Shown: positions 19,681 through 30,685 of the stretch, one piece after another
How positions within the stretch are numbered: the first letter of the stretch is position 1
Layout of the letters: every line of letters begins with the position of its first letter
Assembly (NCBI GenBank): GCA_963693365.1
Contig: CAVNZM010000014.1
Location: forward strand, 3,472,001-3,536,000
DNA length: 64,000 nucleotides
DNA from: Amoebidium appalachense
Lineage: Eukaryota > Ichthyosporea
Reading direction: 5' to 3'
Program-made: the position numbers and the translations under genes
Notes under the pieces: generated by a model
The model's database searches: none
Told to the model about the DNA's origin: nothing
The model's input: the letters and a program-made list of their open reading frames with translations, nothing else

Positions 19681-21037
19681 TCGAATGAACGACTATGTCA
19701 AAATCATTCGCGATGGCATGTGTGGCGGCATTCTCCTTGTTTGTCGATTTTCCGGAAATGGACATACCATATATGTTAAAAACCAATCAGTGCCCCCATT
19801 TCAGTGCCCCATGTGACTGAATGGCGTGTCACGGTGTTTGACGTCAATATGACGTCAGATCGAGGAAGGCCGACATCGACCTTAAAAATCAAAACCAGGG
19901 TGTGAAATGGTGTTTTGGAAGGGGCATTTTTGGACAAGGTCATATAGTTACCTGACCAGCGTCCCGGAGGCGGTGGAGTTGACTTAATTAGGGGGACAAT
20001 TCAACGAGTTCCATGGAAAAACTCATAGAATTTAGCTTGTTTAGTAACATCTCTCGTGATTTTTGAGCATTTTTATGGCAAAACGGGGTCGACCACCATC
20101 GCGATCGCGACCAGCAAGCGCATTCCTTGGTTGGGCTTGAAATCGCAACCTGCATTCCAATCGTGGCCTACTGTACATGTACCATAACAAATCCACACTA
20201 CACTGTACTTTGAGATGCCATCGAATTTGATATTCAACCGCACTTTTCTTAATGATATGCAGATACTTACATCATATGACTGCGTTATATATGATTGATA
20301 TCTACCTAAGGTTCAGGTAGTACGTACGTCAGTAAGTAGAAGTTGATGGACTCGGCGGTTATGTATTGTAGCCAATCAGGACAGCGTGTGGTGTTCGAAT
20401 CATTTGGCCAGTTGCAGAAAATCTCAACTTGAGAATTTTGTTTGCCATTTTTGATACAAAAGAGCTGCCTTTTAGAATAAAGGGGTCCCTGCTTATAGTT
20501 ATTAGCATATATTTATACGTGTTTGACAGATCCGTGATCTCGTTTTTCATGGTATAATTATGCAGCCTCCGAGGGCGGCGGGCGTAGGCAGGAATTTCAT
20601 GTCGGCGATGCATAACTATCCGTAAAATGATCCGAGGTCGCAGAGCTCCCTACAACCCCAAAATCAAACTTTTTATATTTGGCACCAACCAGCAAGCTGA
20701 AGCTGACCCCAGCATCAGTGTCCAGCTGGTTATTTCAATATCACAGAACAAATCTGTCAGTGAACAGCGGGCTCCTTTATTGCCAAGGGAAAGACTAGCG
20801 CCTAGAGGCCATTCCGGATCCACTCCAGAGACTCAGAGAAAGGAGAGAAACTGCAACCTACCAATCAAAAGTCCTTGTCGCGCTATTATGGGGTTTACAC
20901 ACTTTTTATTGCGTGGACACTGCCGGAGGCCCAGCCACATTCGACGGCCTACTGCGTTTTCCAGCACAGCCAATCAAATGCAGCCAGTGACATATGTACA
21001 TGCTAGGCAACAATGAGCGTGACACCCCTATTACATA
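19681..21037. other. Unique sequence without a recognised gene
   Basis: Balanced composition with no microsatellites. The GACGTCA sites near 19840-19857 are noted but have no gene beside them. Confidence 0.5.
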
Positions 21038-21764
21038 TTATGGGTAAGCAGAGGCTAGCATTGGTAGCTCCGAAAGAAAGTTAAGGCACCGGATCACAAT
21101 ATCATACTGTGCAGCATTAATAAGGTGATCTAGGATAGTCATCTTAAAACGGATATATTGAGGAAGAGAGGAAGAAAAGAGAATAAAACCGCCAATAACC
21201 TCCGGTTCTAATACATTAGCTAACAGGTTGCATTTATTTATAGATATGCAGCCGCGAGTAAACCGCCCCCCACACATATTACACATACGAGCAGGAGACG
21301 CCAGAAACCGATTACACCGCCAAGCCATAATCATCTTTGCGTTTTTACACCACACCACATTACGAATAAACGAATCTATGTATGAACGAGACTCTCTAAC
21401 CGTACTACCCGCCATATAGGCTACTAGTAGTTGGTGTTTTTGCGGTCCTAACACCCGAAGGGACTCAACACGTAGAGTAAAAAGATATCTATCAGCCATA
21501 GACTTGAAACTATTCATATTCACACTATGATCTAGCCGTACCTCCGGTGGGGTCGCCAGCCATTCAGTCCACATAACGCTCGGCAATGGGCAGAGACGAT
21601 GGGGAAGGGAAGAGGTAGAGGGGCGAGTCCGGCGGGGATGCGTGTAGCCGGAAGAGCGGGTGGTCCACTATTATGCACGAATCGGCCAACTCCCTGCACA
21701 TAGCGCAGGAAGAAAAGACAACCCAAAACAGAACAGATTTACAAAGCAGACAGGTCATCGTCAA
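21038..21764 (-). pseudogene. Unrecognised Cys-motif reading frame, broken, probably transposon-derived
   Basis: The minus-strand frame 21586-21038 (182 codons) has protein-like composition and a C-x2-C-x6-C-x5-C cluster (MCNMCGGRFTRGCISINKC). Just upstream on the same strand, 21764-21567, is a frame with a similar knuckle (SCAMCRELADSC). The upstream frame hits TGA exactly where the downstream frame opens, so the two look like one protein with a frameshift. Zinc-knuckle ends are common in non-LTR retrotransposon polyproteins, but I see no polymerase or endonuclease motifs, so function is unknown. It abuts the LTR element that starts at 22042. Confidence 0.35.
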
Positions 21765-22041
21765 ATACTAGTAAATTATAACAAATTACAATAATTAAAG
21801 AGATATATAGAGTGAAAAGAGCTACAAACGAACTTCAACGTTCAACAGAGATGACGAGGGTACTTCCTATTGATAACCAATGATATTTCGCGCTAGCTCT
21901 AGGCGAATTGATTGGTCTCTTCTGAGATTTCTGAATCCCTAAAACTCGTATTTGTCAGGCGTAAGACCAAATACTTCCAATGTTCCATTCCAGGGACGAA
22001 GTTTGTTTTACGCCTAGAAAATCATTTTACAGCCACCATGC

Positions 22042-22521
22042 TGTAAACAGTTGGACTAGTTAGGATAAGGCAGAGTACAACTGAATCAAAATAAAGACAG
22101 AGAACGGGTAGAAAGGCACACGCGGCCAGGTTGCTTTTACTATGGGCCGACTCAGTCTGTCTCAGACTTCACTGATGTGATCCCCGTACTGGGACGGCTT
22201 TCTTATATAGCCCCCAGGTTTCGGATCAAGGCCCAGGATTGGTTCATCCGCGGCCAGCGCGGGTGGCAACATGCCATTCGTGATTCTGGTGCGGTCCGAG
22301 CCAGTCAGACCTTTGTCCTATTTATGCAAACCTCTTATTGGTTCACTTCGTTTATGTGGTATGCAGCGGAAGAACCATATATGGTTCAATTCTTAGGTCA
22401 GAGTGAGTCCTATTGGTGCGGACATAATATTTATGTGATATTCATGACAAAGCACGAATCGTGTGCTAGTAGATCACATTCTTTAGTAAACATGTACAGT
22501 TCATGTGTACAGTTGTTTACA
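22042..22521 (-). repeat. 3' LTR of non-autonomous element copy 1
   Basis: 480 bp, essentially identical to 25128-25607. On the element's own strand it carries a TATATAAG box (22193-22200 region). Confidence 0.92.
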
Positions 22522-23006
22522 CTCCCCCCCTTGTCGGGAGCCTGGTGGTGTCGTTAGACAAGCAAACCACCAGGCTGAGAGGCGATAAACAACCTTCAGC
22601 GAGAATTCTTGTGCGCCGAGCTGCTGGGCAGAACAGAGCAAGGATGGTTGAATAGTGAGAGTTGTGCACGTCTATGAGCACTTCTTCGTTTGCCAAAACG
22701 TAAATTCATGCAGCATTCTTCTGTGCTTTCATTTTCGTGGCGAAGATTGTTGCAGAGTGTTCGTGCGAATTGTTCGCTTCGTCTCTGTGCTTGGCTTTTT
22801 CTGTAGAAGTAATATTTTCCTTTTTGGGAATTTTTCCTTTTTAGGATACTCCCGCAGATTCGTTTTCAATTGCGAGTAATTTGGTTGTGTGGATGAATGA
22901 TCATACCAAGCATTCGATAATGAATATAACTCAAGCCTTAGGTCACTTCGTAGCTCAGGTAGTGGTGGATAGCTTCAAGGCTTAGCCGCTGCTCCTTATC
23001 CCGGTT

Positions 23007-23160
23007 CTACCTTAAGACTGTAAGGCGAGTCGCCATGGCCAGAAAAGCCACTTCTTTCATGAACAAATAGCACTTCTTTCCTTTCAGCTTTAACCCTGCA
23101 TCATCGGAGCTGGGAAAAACATGAATAAAAATGCCCCAAGTGTTCTTCGTTGGGCGACAT
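23007..23160 (-). pseudogene. Short frame in LTR element copy 1, frameshifted relative to copy 2
   Basis: Counterpart of the 50-codon frame at 37566-37718. Here a G4 replaces G3 (CTTGGGGC), shifting the frame. Function unknown. Confidence 0.3.
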
Positions 23161-23775
23161 AAAGAAATATATCAGCCCGTCAGAATTCGAACCAATAAAA
23201 ACCCGGTTCATAATTCATAAGAAGAGGGTAGGCAAAGCAAACCTTCTTCAGAAAACACATGCTTCCATTCGTGAGCAGTTTTCGTATCCCATTTGCCAGC
23301 CATTTTTCGTTGAGCAGGGGGATTCCAGGCATAATACATTCTTCTGGAGGCTTGGCCTAAAAAGAAAAGTCGTCAGAGTCGCCCTTTCTTTTGTAAGCAA
23401 CTTCGTGAGCGCGCTTCGTATCTTCATATCCTCCAGTGCAGGTCTGGATGGTGCCCCATCCTCTGCTTCATTTGTAGGTGGCCCTACTGTAGGTTCTGTT
23501 CGTTGTGTGGAATACCAAAACCATTCGTATTCGTGGAACTGCTTTGTGCTGTGCTTGCTTTCGTGTTGGTGTTCATGAAGTTACCCCATTCACACACCTA
23601 CTACTTTCATACATCAGACGTAAGTAGCTGCCTGGGGGGTGTGTGGTTCGTGTTCGTGGCATTCTTCTGTTCCTTCGTGAGAAGAATATTCGTTTTAGCA
23701 GAGGTGCCCAATAAGGCAGCTTGTGGGGTTGTCTCCCGCATGTGCCCATTGGTGGGGTATGCACGTGCTAAATTG

Positions 23776-24090
23776 TTACAGTGTCATCATATTGCAAGGG
23801 AATAACATGGTCACCTCCGTACCAGGGCCTAGGTACACATGATGGTCCGATGTGTTAGTCAACAACACCTTGCATTCGTATTCGTATTCGTCTTCCACGT
23901 CACTTTCTTCAGTAGTGAAGGAGGGTATTCGTAATTCGAAACTGAAAGGCTTCCAGCCAAAATACTGACACTGTATGCTGGGGTTGTGAGGGAACGGTGC
24001 CCATACCACATTCTTTTGTTCTGGTGGGGGTGTGCCGGCAGCTAGTGCAAGGCTTGACAGTGTAATTGGTATGTTACACAGTATTGCCAC
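23776..24090 (-). CDS. Unknown 104-codon frame inside LTR element copy 1
   Basis: Open frame without an ATG near its start; in-frame TAA lies just upstream, so it would need splicing, frameshifting or a GTG start. The copy in element 2 (36643-36957) appears identical base for base. Near the C-terminus, CKVLLTNTSDHHVYLGPG has the residue spacing of a strand-turn-strand seen in dUTPase-like domains (V-x-L-x-N-x-S-D, then PG). A comparable pattern occurs behind the protease of the Ty3 element in this window. The dUTPase catalytic motifs are absent. A pol remnant or a domain of the element's own protein are both possible. Confidence 0.4.
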   Translation of the reverse strand: MAILCNIPITLSSLALAAGTPPPEQKNVVWAPFPHNPSIQCQYFGWKPFSFELRIPSFTTEESDVEDEYEYECKVLLTNTSDHHVYLGPGTEVTMLFPCNMMTL

Positions 24091-25127
24091 AGACGGGCAT
24101 TCACCTTAAAATTCGTACCCAACACCTTATTTGTTTTTCACATGCATGAACAAAAGTTCTGCATCGACTTTATTACATGCCTTTTGTGCACCAAGAGTGC
24201 AAATTCGTTAGGGCGTGGCACCAGGAAGGGCCGCCATACACGAGGCATATGTTCGTAATGTGTTTAGGCATGCCAGCATACATTCATGCGCATGTTGTGC
24301 ATCCTGTGCGCTAAACTATGGGGCATGCTGTATTCGAAAACAGCAAGAAATTCGAAGCATGCATGCAAAACTACTTTCACAGCACCTTATGTCCTACATG
24401 CTATAGGAACAGCGACTACTAGTATCTTCTTCTTTAAATGCATTCATGCTGAAAGTGGCCGTGCATCTGGCTTGCGAGTGTGGACGTGCATGCGGTGGCA
24501 TGGACACGATGGCAGTGTGCAATAGCGCAATGCACGCAAGGGCAACGGTTTTATTTTCTTCCTAACATAGAGGGGGCTGTGTGCATTGCAACCCAAGCAG
24601 TGTTGTGCATTCGTTCTTGCATTTTCGTATTTCCAGTTCATTTTGCTTTCGTTTTTCGTTTTTTTGTCGTTTGATAACTTCGTTACTTCGTTTTGTTTTC
24701 GTGTTGCATTCATTTCGTATTTCCTCTATGCATTCGTTTGTCGTTCATTCTTTATTTCATTGTGTATTCGTGATGGTTCGTTTTTCGTTGGTTCATTGCT
24801 TCGTTAGCAATTCTTTATTCGATTGTTCGTGTATTCGTTGTTTGAAAATTCGTTGTGTATTCGTTTTTCTTCACATTTTTGATGTGTCGTAGCAAAAGAA
24901 GTTTTACATGCTTTCAATTCTTTCCGTGTAGGTGGGCTGGCCACTTCAAACTTGTCGGTGTATATATTCTAAGCCGGACAAGGAAAGATGTGCCTATCAT
25001 CGGGGTAAAAAGGATTGTGATCGGCCATGGGAGATTCTTGAGCTGATTGAAAGATGTGAGATTCTTGAACTGATTGAAAGATGTGAGATTCGAAGGATGC
25101 GAGATTCTTGAACTGCGCGGTCGCCAA

Positions 25128-25607
25128 TGTAAACAGTTGGACTAGTTAGGATAAGGCAGAGTACAACTGAATCAAAATAAAGACAGAGAACGGGTAGAAA
25201 GGCACACGCGGCCAGGTTGCTTTTACTATGGGCCGACTCAGTCTGTCTCAGACTTCACTGATGTGATCCCCGTACTGGGACGGCTTTCTTATATAGCCCC
25301 CAGGTTTCGGATCAAGGCCCAGGATTGGTTCATCCGCGGCCAGCGCGGGTGGCAACATGCCATTCGTGATTCTGGTGCGGTCCGAGCCAGTCAGACCTTT
25401 GTCCTATTTATGCAAACCTCTTATTGGTTCACTTCGTTTATGTGGTATGCAGCGGAAGAACCATATATGGTTCAATTCTTAGGTCAGAGTGAGTCCTATT
25501 GGTGCGGACATAATATTTATGTGATATTCATGACAAAGCACGAATCGTGTGCTAGTAGATCACATTCTTTAGTAAACATGTACAGTTCATGTGTACAGTT
25601 GTTTACA
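25128..25607 (-). repeat. 5' LTR of non-autonomous element copy 1
   Basis: 480 bp. It is followed, on the minus strand, by the primer-binding site. Confidence 0.92.
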
Positions 25608-25612
25608 CATGC

Positions 25613-25883
25613 AGCACCACATTACTCTTTGTCCTGTCAGTAGTTAAAAAAAAATAGAAAATTTATCTAAATTCAGTCTTTTTTGGACGAGATTTCATTT
25701 TTACATCCACATTCGCGATGTTTATTCATGAAGTACCAATATAATTTGCATCGAAATTTCCAGCAATGACTGGGTTTGCTTGCATGCATTCTGTAGTTTT
25801 GTTTTCCTGTGTGTCCTGCCACAACTAGGCCACCTTATCAAAGAGTTAGAGACAGCTTCTGCGGGTTTTCTAGGGGACGGGCC
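25613..25883. other. Short spacer between two LTR elements
   Basis: About 270 bases of unique DNA between the CATGC target duplication and the GGGCC target duplication of the Ty3 element. No gene. Confidence 0.7.
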
Positions 25884-26626
25884 TGTCGTATCCTAATGTA
25901 TGTGTACTAGAGACGCGGCACTCTACTAAGTGTACACACACGAAAAGGAACGAACGTGTACAGAAAAACGGTAAAGTTTATTAAGACCAGGCTCCGACGG
26001 GCAAACTTAGATCCGTACGGATTGAGTCTAAGTTACGACTGAGGCCATCAAGGCCGTGCCCTACAAGATCATCATCACCTGGCCCCCTACGATGCCACAT
26101 TCCATTAACATTCCGATCTACTTTTATCATGCGCCTGCACGAGCTAGGTCGATCTACTCAACTAATATATTTATCCAAGTCTCACCCCTCACCCTCCCCC
26201 TAGTGGCACCGCAGAGTCTAAATCTACATTTCATACTATCCTCCCCCCCCCTCCCTCCCCCCCTTTCCTCTACATCTACATATATAAATACGTTTGGCAA
26301 CATATACTATCAAACCTTGCCAATCCTTACAAAAGGGCTTCTGCCCGAACAATCACATTCCTAAGTCCTCCTACGATCTATCCTACACACTAATTAGAAT
26401 TCTATTGGACGGCTGTCCCGGCTGACGTGGTCCAATGCCCTGCGCCGGCAGAGGCAAGATGCACGCAGCTGTTCAGCTATCTTGAGGCCCCGGACTTGAT
26501 CTTGATGATCTGTGGACCCGGGCCACCCCCCCCCCCCCCCCCCCTGAACACCCCCCCCCCCCCCCCCCCCCCCCGATCTCGATCGTAGACTTAGGCTAAT
26601 CTGCTGAGACGGATTAGTATATGTCA
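25884..26626 (-). repeat. 3' LTR of the Ty3 element
   Basis: 743 bp. It contains two C tracts (26526-26544 and 26551-26574) split by TGAACA, where the other LTR has one. Confidence 0.93.
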
Positions 26627-26895
26627 ACTCCCCCCCCCGGCCCCCCGGAAAAGCTGAGTCCCACCTCAGTCACATTACATCTAACACCCCCTAAAAAGAC
26701 ATAGACTAATCAGTCTCCTAAAAAAATTTAAATAAAATAAATTACGAAGAAAAATAATAAATTAATCTACACCATAAGCTTGATACCTACGGAGACACCT
26801 ATGATAATAAATTAAATTCCTACGACTACGTTCACACTCCTCCTCGGTCTCCTCCCCTCCCTCCCCCTCCCCCCGTGTGTCTACGTGTATTTGCA

Positions 26896-28758
26896 TCACT
26901 CCCCCCCCTCGGCCCCCTCCCCCACCGACTTTTTCACACCACGATTAAACTGAGGAATAACTCTCTTTGGCCGAGAGGGAGCACTAGGCAACTCCCTCTG
27001 CACTAATCTAGCCTCATAAGCACGAATGGAAAACGGGCAATCCAAATGAAACTCAGGCAACCACTGATCTTCCTGATAACCTCCCTCAAAACGAATTAAA
27101 TAATAATTTACCTTACCTTCCTTACCTTCGATAACCTTTTTATCCATAATTTTATCTACTGCAGCCTCCGATACATCCACCGACCCGTCATAGTCGGGGG
27201 TGAATGCATCTAACACTCGACGGCCCTCCGGCCGTTTAACCCTAAGGGCCCTATCATAATATTCCTTTATATCATCTACATTATAAAATCTAACATCACT
27301 CTCATTATCTAACCTCTGCACCTTATATTCCGTCGGACCTAACCTAGCCACTATTTTATACGGGCCAATGAAAAGAGGCAACCATTTCTTACCATACTTA
27401 CGAAGACCTTCACCTTCACCCTTACCTTCCTGCTCCTGCTTATATCTCTTTTTCCTAGTATGATCCCTAATTAAAACTAGAGTACCCTCGGCAAATTCAC
27501 GTAACGGACGTGTGGACACGTCTGCACGTGTCTGTGCCTGCTGTGTACGGGCCAGAGCTGCATCACGTGCAGCCCGGGCCCGGGTTAGTAGCTGCTCCCG
27601 GAACTCAGTCCAGTGGGGATAAGTTAGTCGGTCAGCCCCCCCCATCGGCAAAAGTGCCGTATCTAACAAACTAATAGCCTCCTGCCCATAGACCAAATAA
27701 AACGGAGAAAAACCAGTCACAGCATGAGGGGTAGAATTATATGAATGAGCAATAAACCTAGACATATGATCCCAATCATTAGCCTCCACATCCACCATTT
27801 TGCCAAAGGACTTCTGAAACACTGCATGCACACGTTCAGAGATGGCATTTGCTTGAGGGTGATATGCAGACGTAGTGATATGGGCTACCCTTAAAATTTT
27901 ACACACCTCCGACACCAACTGATTTAAAAACACACGACTCCTATCCGTTAACAAAACACGAGGACAACCAAACCTAAGACAAATTTCATCCACAAAAATA
28001 CGAGCAAACAACACGGCATTAGCAGTGGGGAGAGGAAAAACTTCAACCCAACGAGTGGCCACATCGGTGACGGTAACAAGAACAGTGTTACCCTCAACCG
28101 TAGAATTAAAAGGACCGACCACATCCACTGCTACCCTTTCAAACATACAAACATTAAAATCCCTAATAAACGACGGGCGGGAACGAGAGTGGGGACTCTC
28201 ATTCCTTTCCTGACAATGCATGCATGACAACACATAATCCCTCACCTCCCTGCTCATACCCGGCCAAAAATACGAACGATTAACACGAAGCAACGTCCTA
28301 TTTACACCTAAATGACCAGCCATGGGATGCTCATGCACCATATGCAAAACCTCAGGCACAAGTGCCGTCGGGACCCAAACTCGGTGTCCGTCTGGCCCAG
28401 AACAATGATAGACTAAATCCTGCTCTACCTGACACATTTTTGCTAACTTAGCTACCTTAATCATCTGCCTTTTATTTTTAAATTTAATCGAATCAACCGG
28501 CCCCTTTAAATAATTCTTAACCAGACCAATCAACACATCTTCCTCCTGAGCTAAGATCAAAGCCGTAGGTGCTAAGGCAGGGGCCGAGCCATGAGACTCG
28601 GTCCCGACTTCAGACACTGACAAATACCTCCCTGTCCCCCCTCTCCTACACTTATAAGCAAGCAACCCCGGAACCCAAGAAGACACATCCACAGACACAG
28701 CATCTATTCCTTTCTGCTCACTCTCCCCCCCTTCCCCCCTCCCCCCCCCGTCTCTCAC
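26896..28758 (-). CDS. Integrase with C-terminal chromodomain (Ty3 pol, 3' part)
   Basis: Inserts element cDNA into the genome. An HHCC zinc-binding domain is visible (HEHPMAGH ... SCMHCQE). The DDE core follows: Asp in VAVDVVGPF, Asp in LLTDRSRVF, and Glu in ISERVH exactly 35 residues after the second Asp. About 600 residues in all. Toward the C-terminus, VDKIMDKKVIEG ... YYLIRFEGGYQEDQWLP reads as a chromodomain, typical of chromoviruses that target marked chromatin. The frame opens after a frame break in the C9 run 28762-28770, so the true N-terminus is continuous with RNase H. Confidence 0.93.
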   Translation of the reverse strand: MRDGGGRGEGGESEQKGIDAVSVDVSSWVPGLLAYKCRRGGTGRYLSVSEVGTESHGSAPALAPTALILAQEEDVLIGLVKNYLKGPVDSIKFKNKRQMIKVAKLAKMCQVEQDLVYHCSGPDGHRVWVPTALVPEVLHMVHEHPMAGHLGVNRTLLRVNRSYFWPGMSREVRDYVLSCMHCQERNESPHSRSRPSFIRDFNVCMFERVAVDVVGPFNSTVEGNTVLVTVTDVATRWVEVFPLPTANAVLFARIFVDEICLRFGCPRVLLTDRSRVFLNQLVSEVCKILRVAHITTSAYHPQANAISERVHAVFQKSFGKMVDVEANDWDHMSRFIAHSYNSTPHAVTGFSPFYLVYGQEAISLLDTALLPMGGADRLTYPHWTEFREQLLTRARAARDAALARTQQAQTRADVSTRPLREFAEGTLVLIRDHTRKKRYKQEQEGKGEGEGLRKYGKKWLPLFIGPYKIVARLGPTEYKVQRLDNESDVRFYNVDDIKEYYDRALRVKRPEGRRVLDAFTPDYDGSVDVSEAAVDKIMDKKVIEGKEGKVNYYLIRFEGGYQEDQWLPEFHLDCPFSIRAYEARLVQRELPSAPSRPKRVIPQFNRGVKKSVGEGAEGGE

Positions 28759-29225
28759 TATCCCCCCCCCTCCCCCTCCTTCTCTTCTTCAAACAAAATA
28801 TAAGCAGCACGAGAGAGAGCATCACAGTCAACCATTGTTTCACCCTTGGCATAAAACAATTTATAGGAGAACTCACCGAGAGCCGCGGCCCACTTCTGCA
28901 TCCTCTCGTTGACCAGACGAGTGGTGCCGGCCATGGCTAGGCAGGGCTTGTGGTCGGTGTAGACCTCAAACGTCCTGCCTGCGAGTATATACCTCCATGC
29001 CTGTGAGACTGCCCAAAAGATAGCATGGGACTCTCTCTCTGGATTGCTATATCTACGTTCACTTTTACTAAATGAACGACTAGCATAAGCAATCACCCTA
29101 TCCTGCCCCTCCTGCACTTGATATAACACGGCCCCCTCAGCAACCTTACTTGCATCACACCGAACTTTAAACATCCCCCCCCCGGCCGAAAAATCAGGAT
29201 GAACAAGCATACTCGAAGACTGCAA
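28758..29225 (-). CDS. RNase H domain (Ty3 pol, middle part)
   Basis: Degrades RNA in the RNA-DNA hybrid during reverse transcription. Acidic residues appear in the usual order: VRCDAS, PERES, VYTDHKP and DCDALSRA. The frame is open upstream to the break at C7 29291-29297, where it would join reverse transcriptase, and it ends in a G-rich stretch at 28758 next to the integrase frame. Confidence 0.9.
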   Translation of the reverse strand: MQSSSMLVHPDFSAGGGMFKVRCDASKVAEGAVLYQVQEGQDRVIAYASRSFSKSERRYSNPERESHAIFWAVSQAWRYILAGRTFEVYTDHKPCLAMAGTTRLVNERMQKWAAALGEFSYKLFYAKGETMVDCDALSRAAYILFEEEKEGEGGG

Positions 29226-29272
29226 AGCTAACTTAAGCTTTTCGAAAGCAGAAACAGCATCAACATTCCAAT

Positions 29273-30685
29273 CTATTCTATTCTTCTTCTCCCCCCCGTC
29301 TGACTAGTTAACGGCAAAGCAAGCATACTATAATCCTTAATATAACGACGAAGATAATTAGTTAAACCTAAAAATTGCCTTAGTTGAGTGACAGTCTGAG
29401 GACGGGGCCACTCAACTATGGCCCGGATTTTCTCCGGATCAGGGGAAAGACCATTACTAGACACAATATGACCTAAAAACTTAACCTCGGGCACACCAAT
29501 CACAGTCTTGCTACCGCTAATGCGAAGACCAGACTCACCCAAAGCTAAAAATACTTTTTCACAATTATTAACTAGCTCCTCAAATGACCTACCTTTAATT
29601 AAAACATCATCCAAATAAGGGTGGCATACATCCAAATGAGGGTGGAGAATTCTATACATTACCCGGCACAACATAGCTGGAGAGGAGAGCAAACCCATCG
29701 GCACCACCTTGTACTGGAACAGCTGGTCACCCAGTGCAAAGGCAGTCTTCTCCTTGCTGCTCTCCTCCAACCTTATCTGCCAAAAAGCTGCTTTTAAATC
29801 AAGTTTAGCAAAGTGAGTATAGCCGTGCAGCTGTGAAAGCTGCTCGTCTATGTTAGGGAGAGGCCATTGGTCTGCCTTAGTGATCCGATTCAGAGCCCTG
29901 TAATCGTTCACTAGACGCCAAGACCCGTCGGGCTTCTTAACCAATAGCACCGGACTTCTCCACGGACTCGAACTATGCTCCACATGACCCTTTTTTAACA
30001 TATCACTCACTATTATTAGCGCATCCGACAATTTATACTGCTCCATTCTATAGCTAGGCATCACTACCGGCCTATTATCACCTGTGTCGATCTGCATTTC
30101 AAACCCTTTAACGAAGCCTACTTCGTTATCATCGGCCAGAAATGCAAACCGAGTCCTATCAAATAACTTAGCTAGCAATTTTTTCTGTTCTACCGTCCAA
30201 CCCCCCTCCTTCATACCAAACGGCAATACTAACTCCGGGTTACCCCCATCACAAGTGGATGCATCCTTATTCACCGGAGTGCCACTTAACATTTCACCTC
30301 CTGTATTACATCGGTGCTGCTCGGGGTGAGGTTGAGGTACCTCCGGATATAGGCGGTCACCCTTAGCACCCCCCCCTCCCCCCGGCACACCAATGCCCCC
30401 GGGCAATTCCTGATGAGTTAGTGCATGTATGTGGGGGGCCAGGTCTGTGGCCACCCTGCCCCCCATGGTGTTGGTTAACCCGTCAGATCCACGGGTTAGA
30501 CCAACACCCTCCCCCCCTGCCTGCACATTCTCACACCCGGGGTGACCCTCCTTCCTCTTGGGGGTCGGGGGAGTGGGACCGGTGCTGTCCCGGTCCCCCC
30601 CCCCCATCGTGTCGGGTGACATTTTGGTGGCTAACGTTAAATAAAGTTGTTCCCCCTCCTCCTGAGTCACCCTTCGAGCCGGCAT
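29273..30685 (-). CDS. Reverse transcriptase (Ty3 pol)
   Basis: Copies element RNA to DNA. Visible blocks include the fingers (SPWRSPVLLVKKPDGSWR), FAKLDLKAAFWQI with the first catalytic Asp, VPMGLLSSPA, the YLDD box, KFLGHIVSSNG and FLGLTNYLRRYIKDY (thumb/connection). YLDD stands where many Ty3 elements have YIDD or YVDD. The N-terminal 150 residues are low-complexity and overlap the end of the protease frame in a different phase, so Pol may need a frameshift there. The frame ends prematurely at the C7 run 29291-29297. Confidence 0.93.
   Translation of the reverse strand: MPARRVTQEEGEQLYLTLATKMSPDTMGGGDRDSTGPTPPTPKRKEGHPGCENVQAGGEGVGLTRGSDGLTNTMGGRVATDLAPHIHALTHQELPGGIGVPGGGGGAKGDRLYPEVPQPHPEQHRCNTGGEMLSGTPVNKDASTCDGGNPELVLPFGMKEGGWTVEQKKLLAKLFDRTRFAFLADDNEVGFVKGFEMQIDTGDNRPVVMPSYRMEQYKLSDALIIVSDMLKKGHVEHSSSPWRSPVLLVKKPDGSWRLVNDYRALNRITKADQWPLPNIDEQLSQLHGYTHFAKLDLKAAFWQIRLEESSKEKTAFALGDQLFQYKVVPMGLLSSPAMLCRVMYRILHPHLDVCHPYLDDVLIKGRSFEELVNNCEKVFLALGESGLRISGSKTVIGVPEVKFLGHIVSSNGLSPDPEKIRAIVEWPRPQTVTQLRQFLGLTNYLRRYIKDYSMLALPLTSQTGGRRRIE

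Larger units (their letters stand above)
22042..25607 (-). mobile_element. Non-autonomous LTR retrotransposon, copy 1
   Basis: Two 480-bp LTRs (22042-22521 and 25128-25607) with TGTAAACA...TGTTTACA ends flank 2.6 kb of internal DNA. A perfect 5-bp target duplication CATGC lies at 22037-22041 and 25608-25612. Polarity is minus. Next to the right LTR is a primer-binding site (complement of 25113-25127, TTGGCGACCGCGCAG), and next to the left LTR is a polypurine tract (complement of 22522-22535). There is no reverse transcriptase, RNase H or integrase, so it depends on another element. The LTRs do not match those of the neighbouring Ty3 element. Confidence 0.93.

Noticed and set aside
22042-25607. 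Several 60-140 codon frames in both strands of the non-autonomous LTR element
   Set aside because: Most are antisense to each other, differ between the two copies, and lack domain features.
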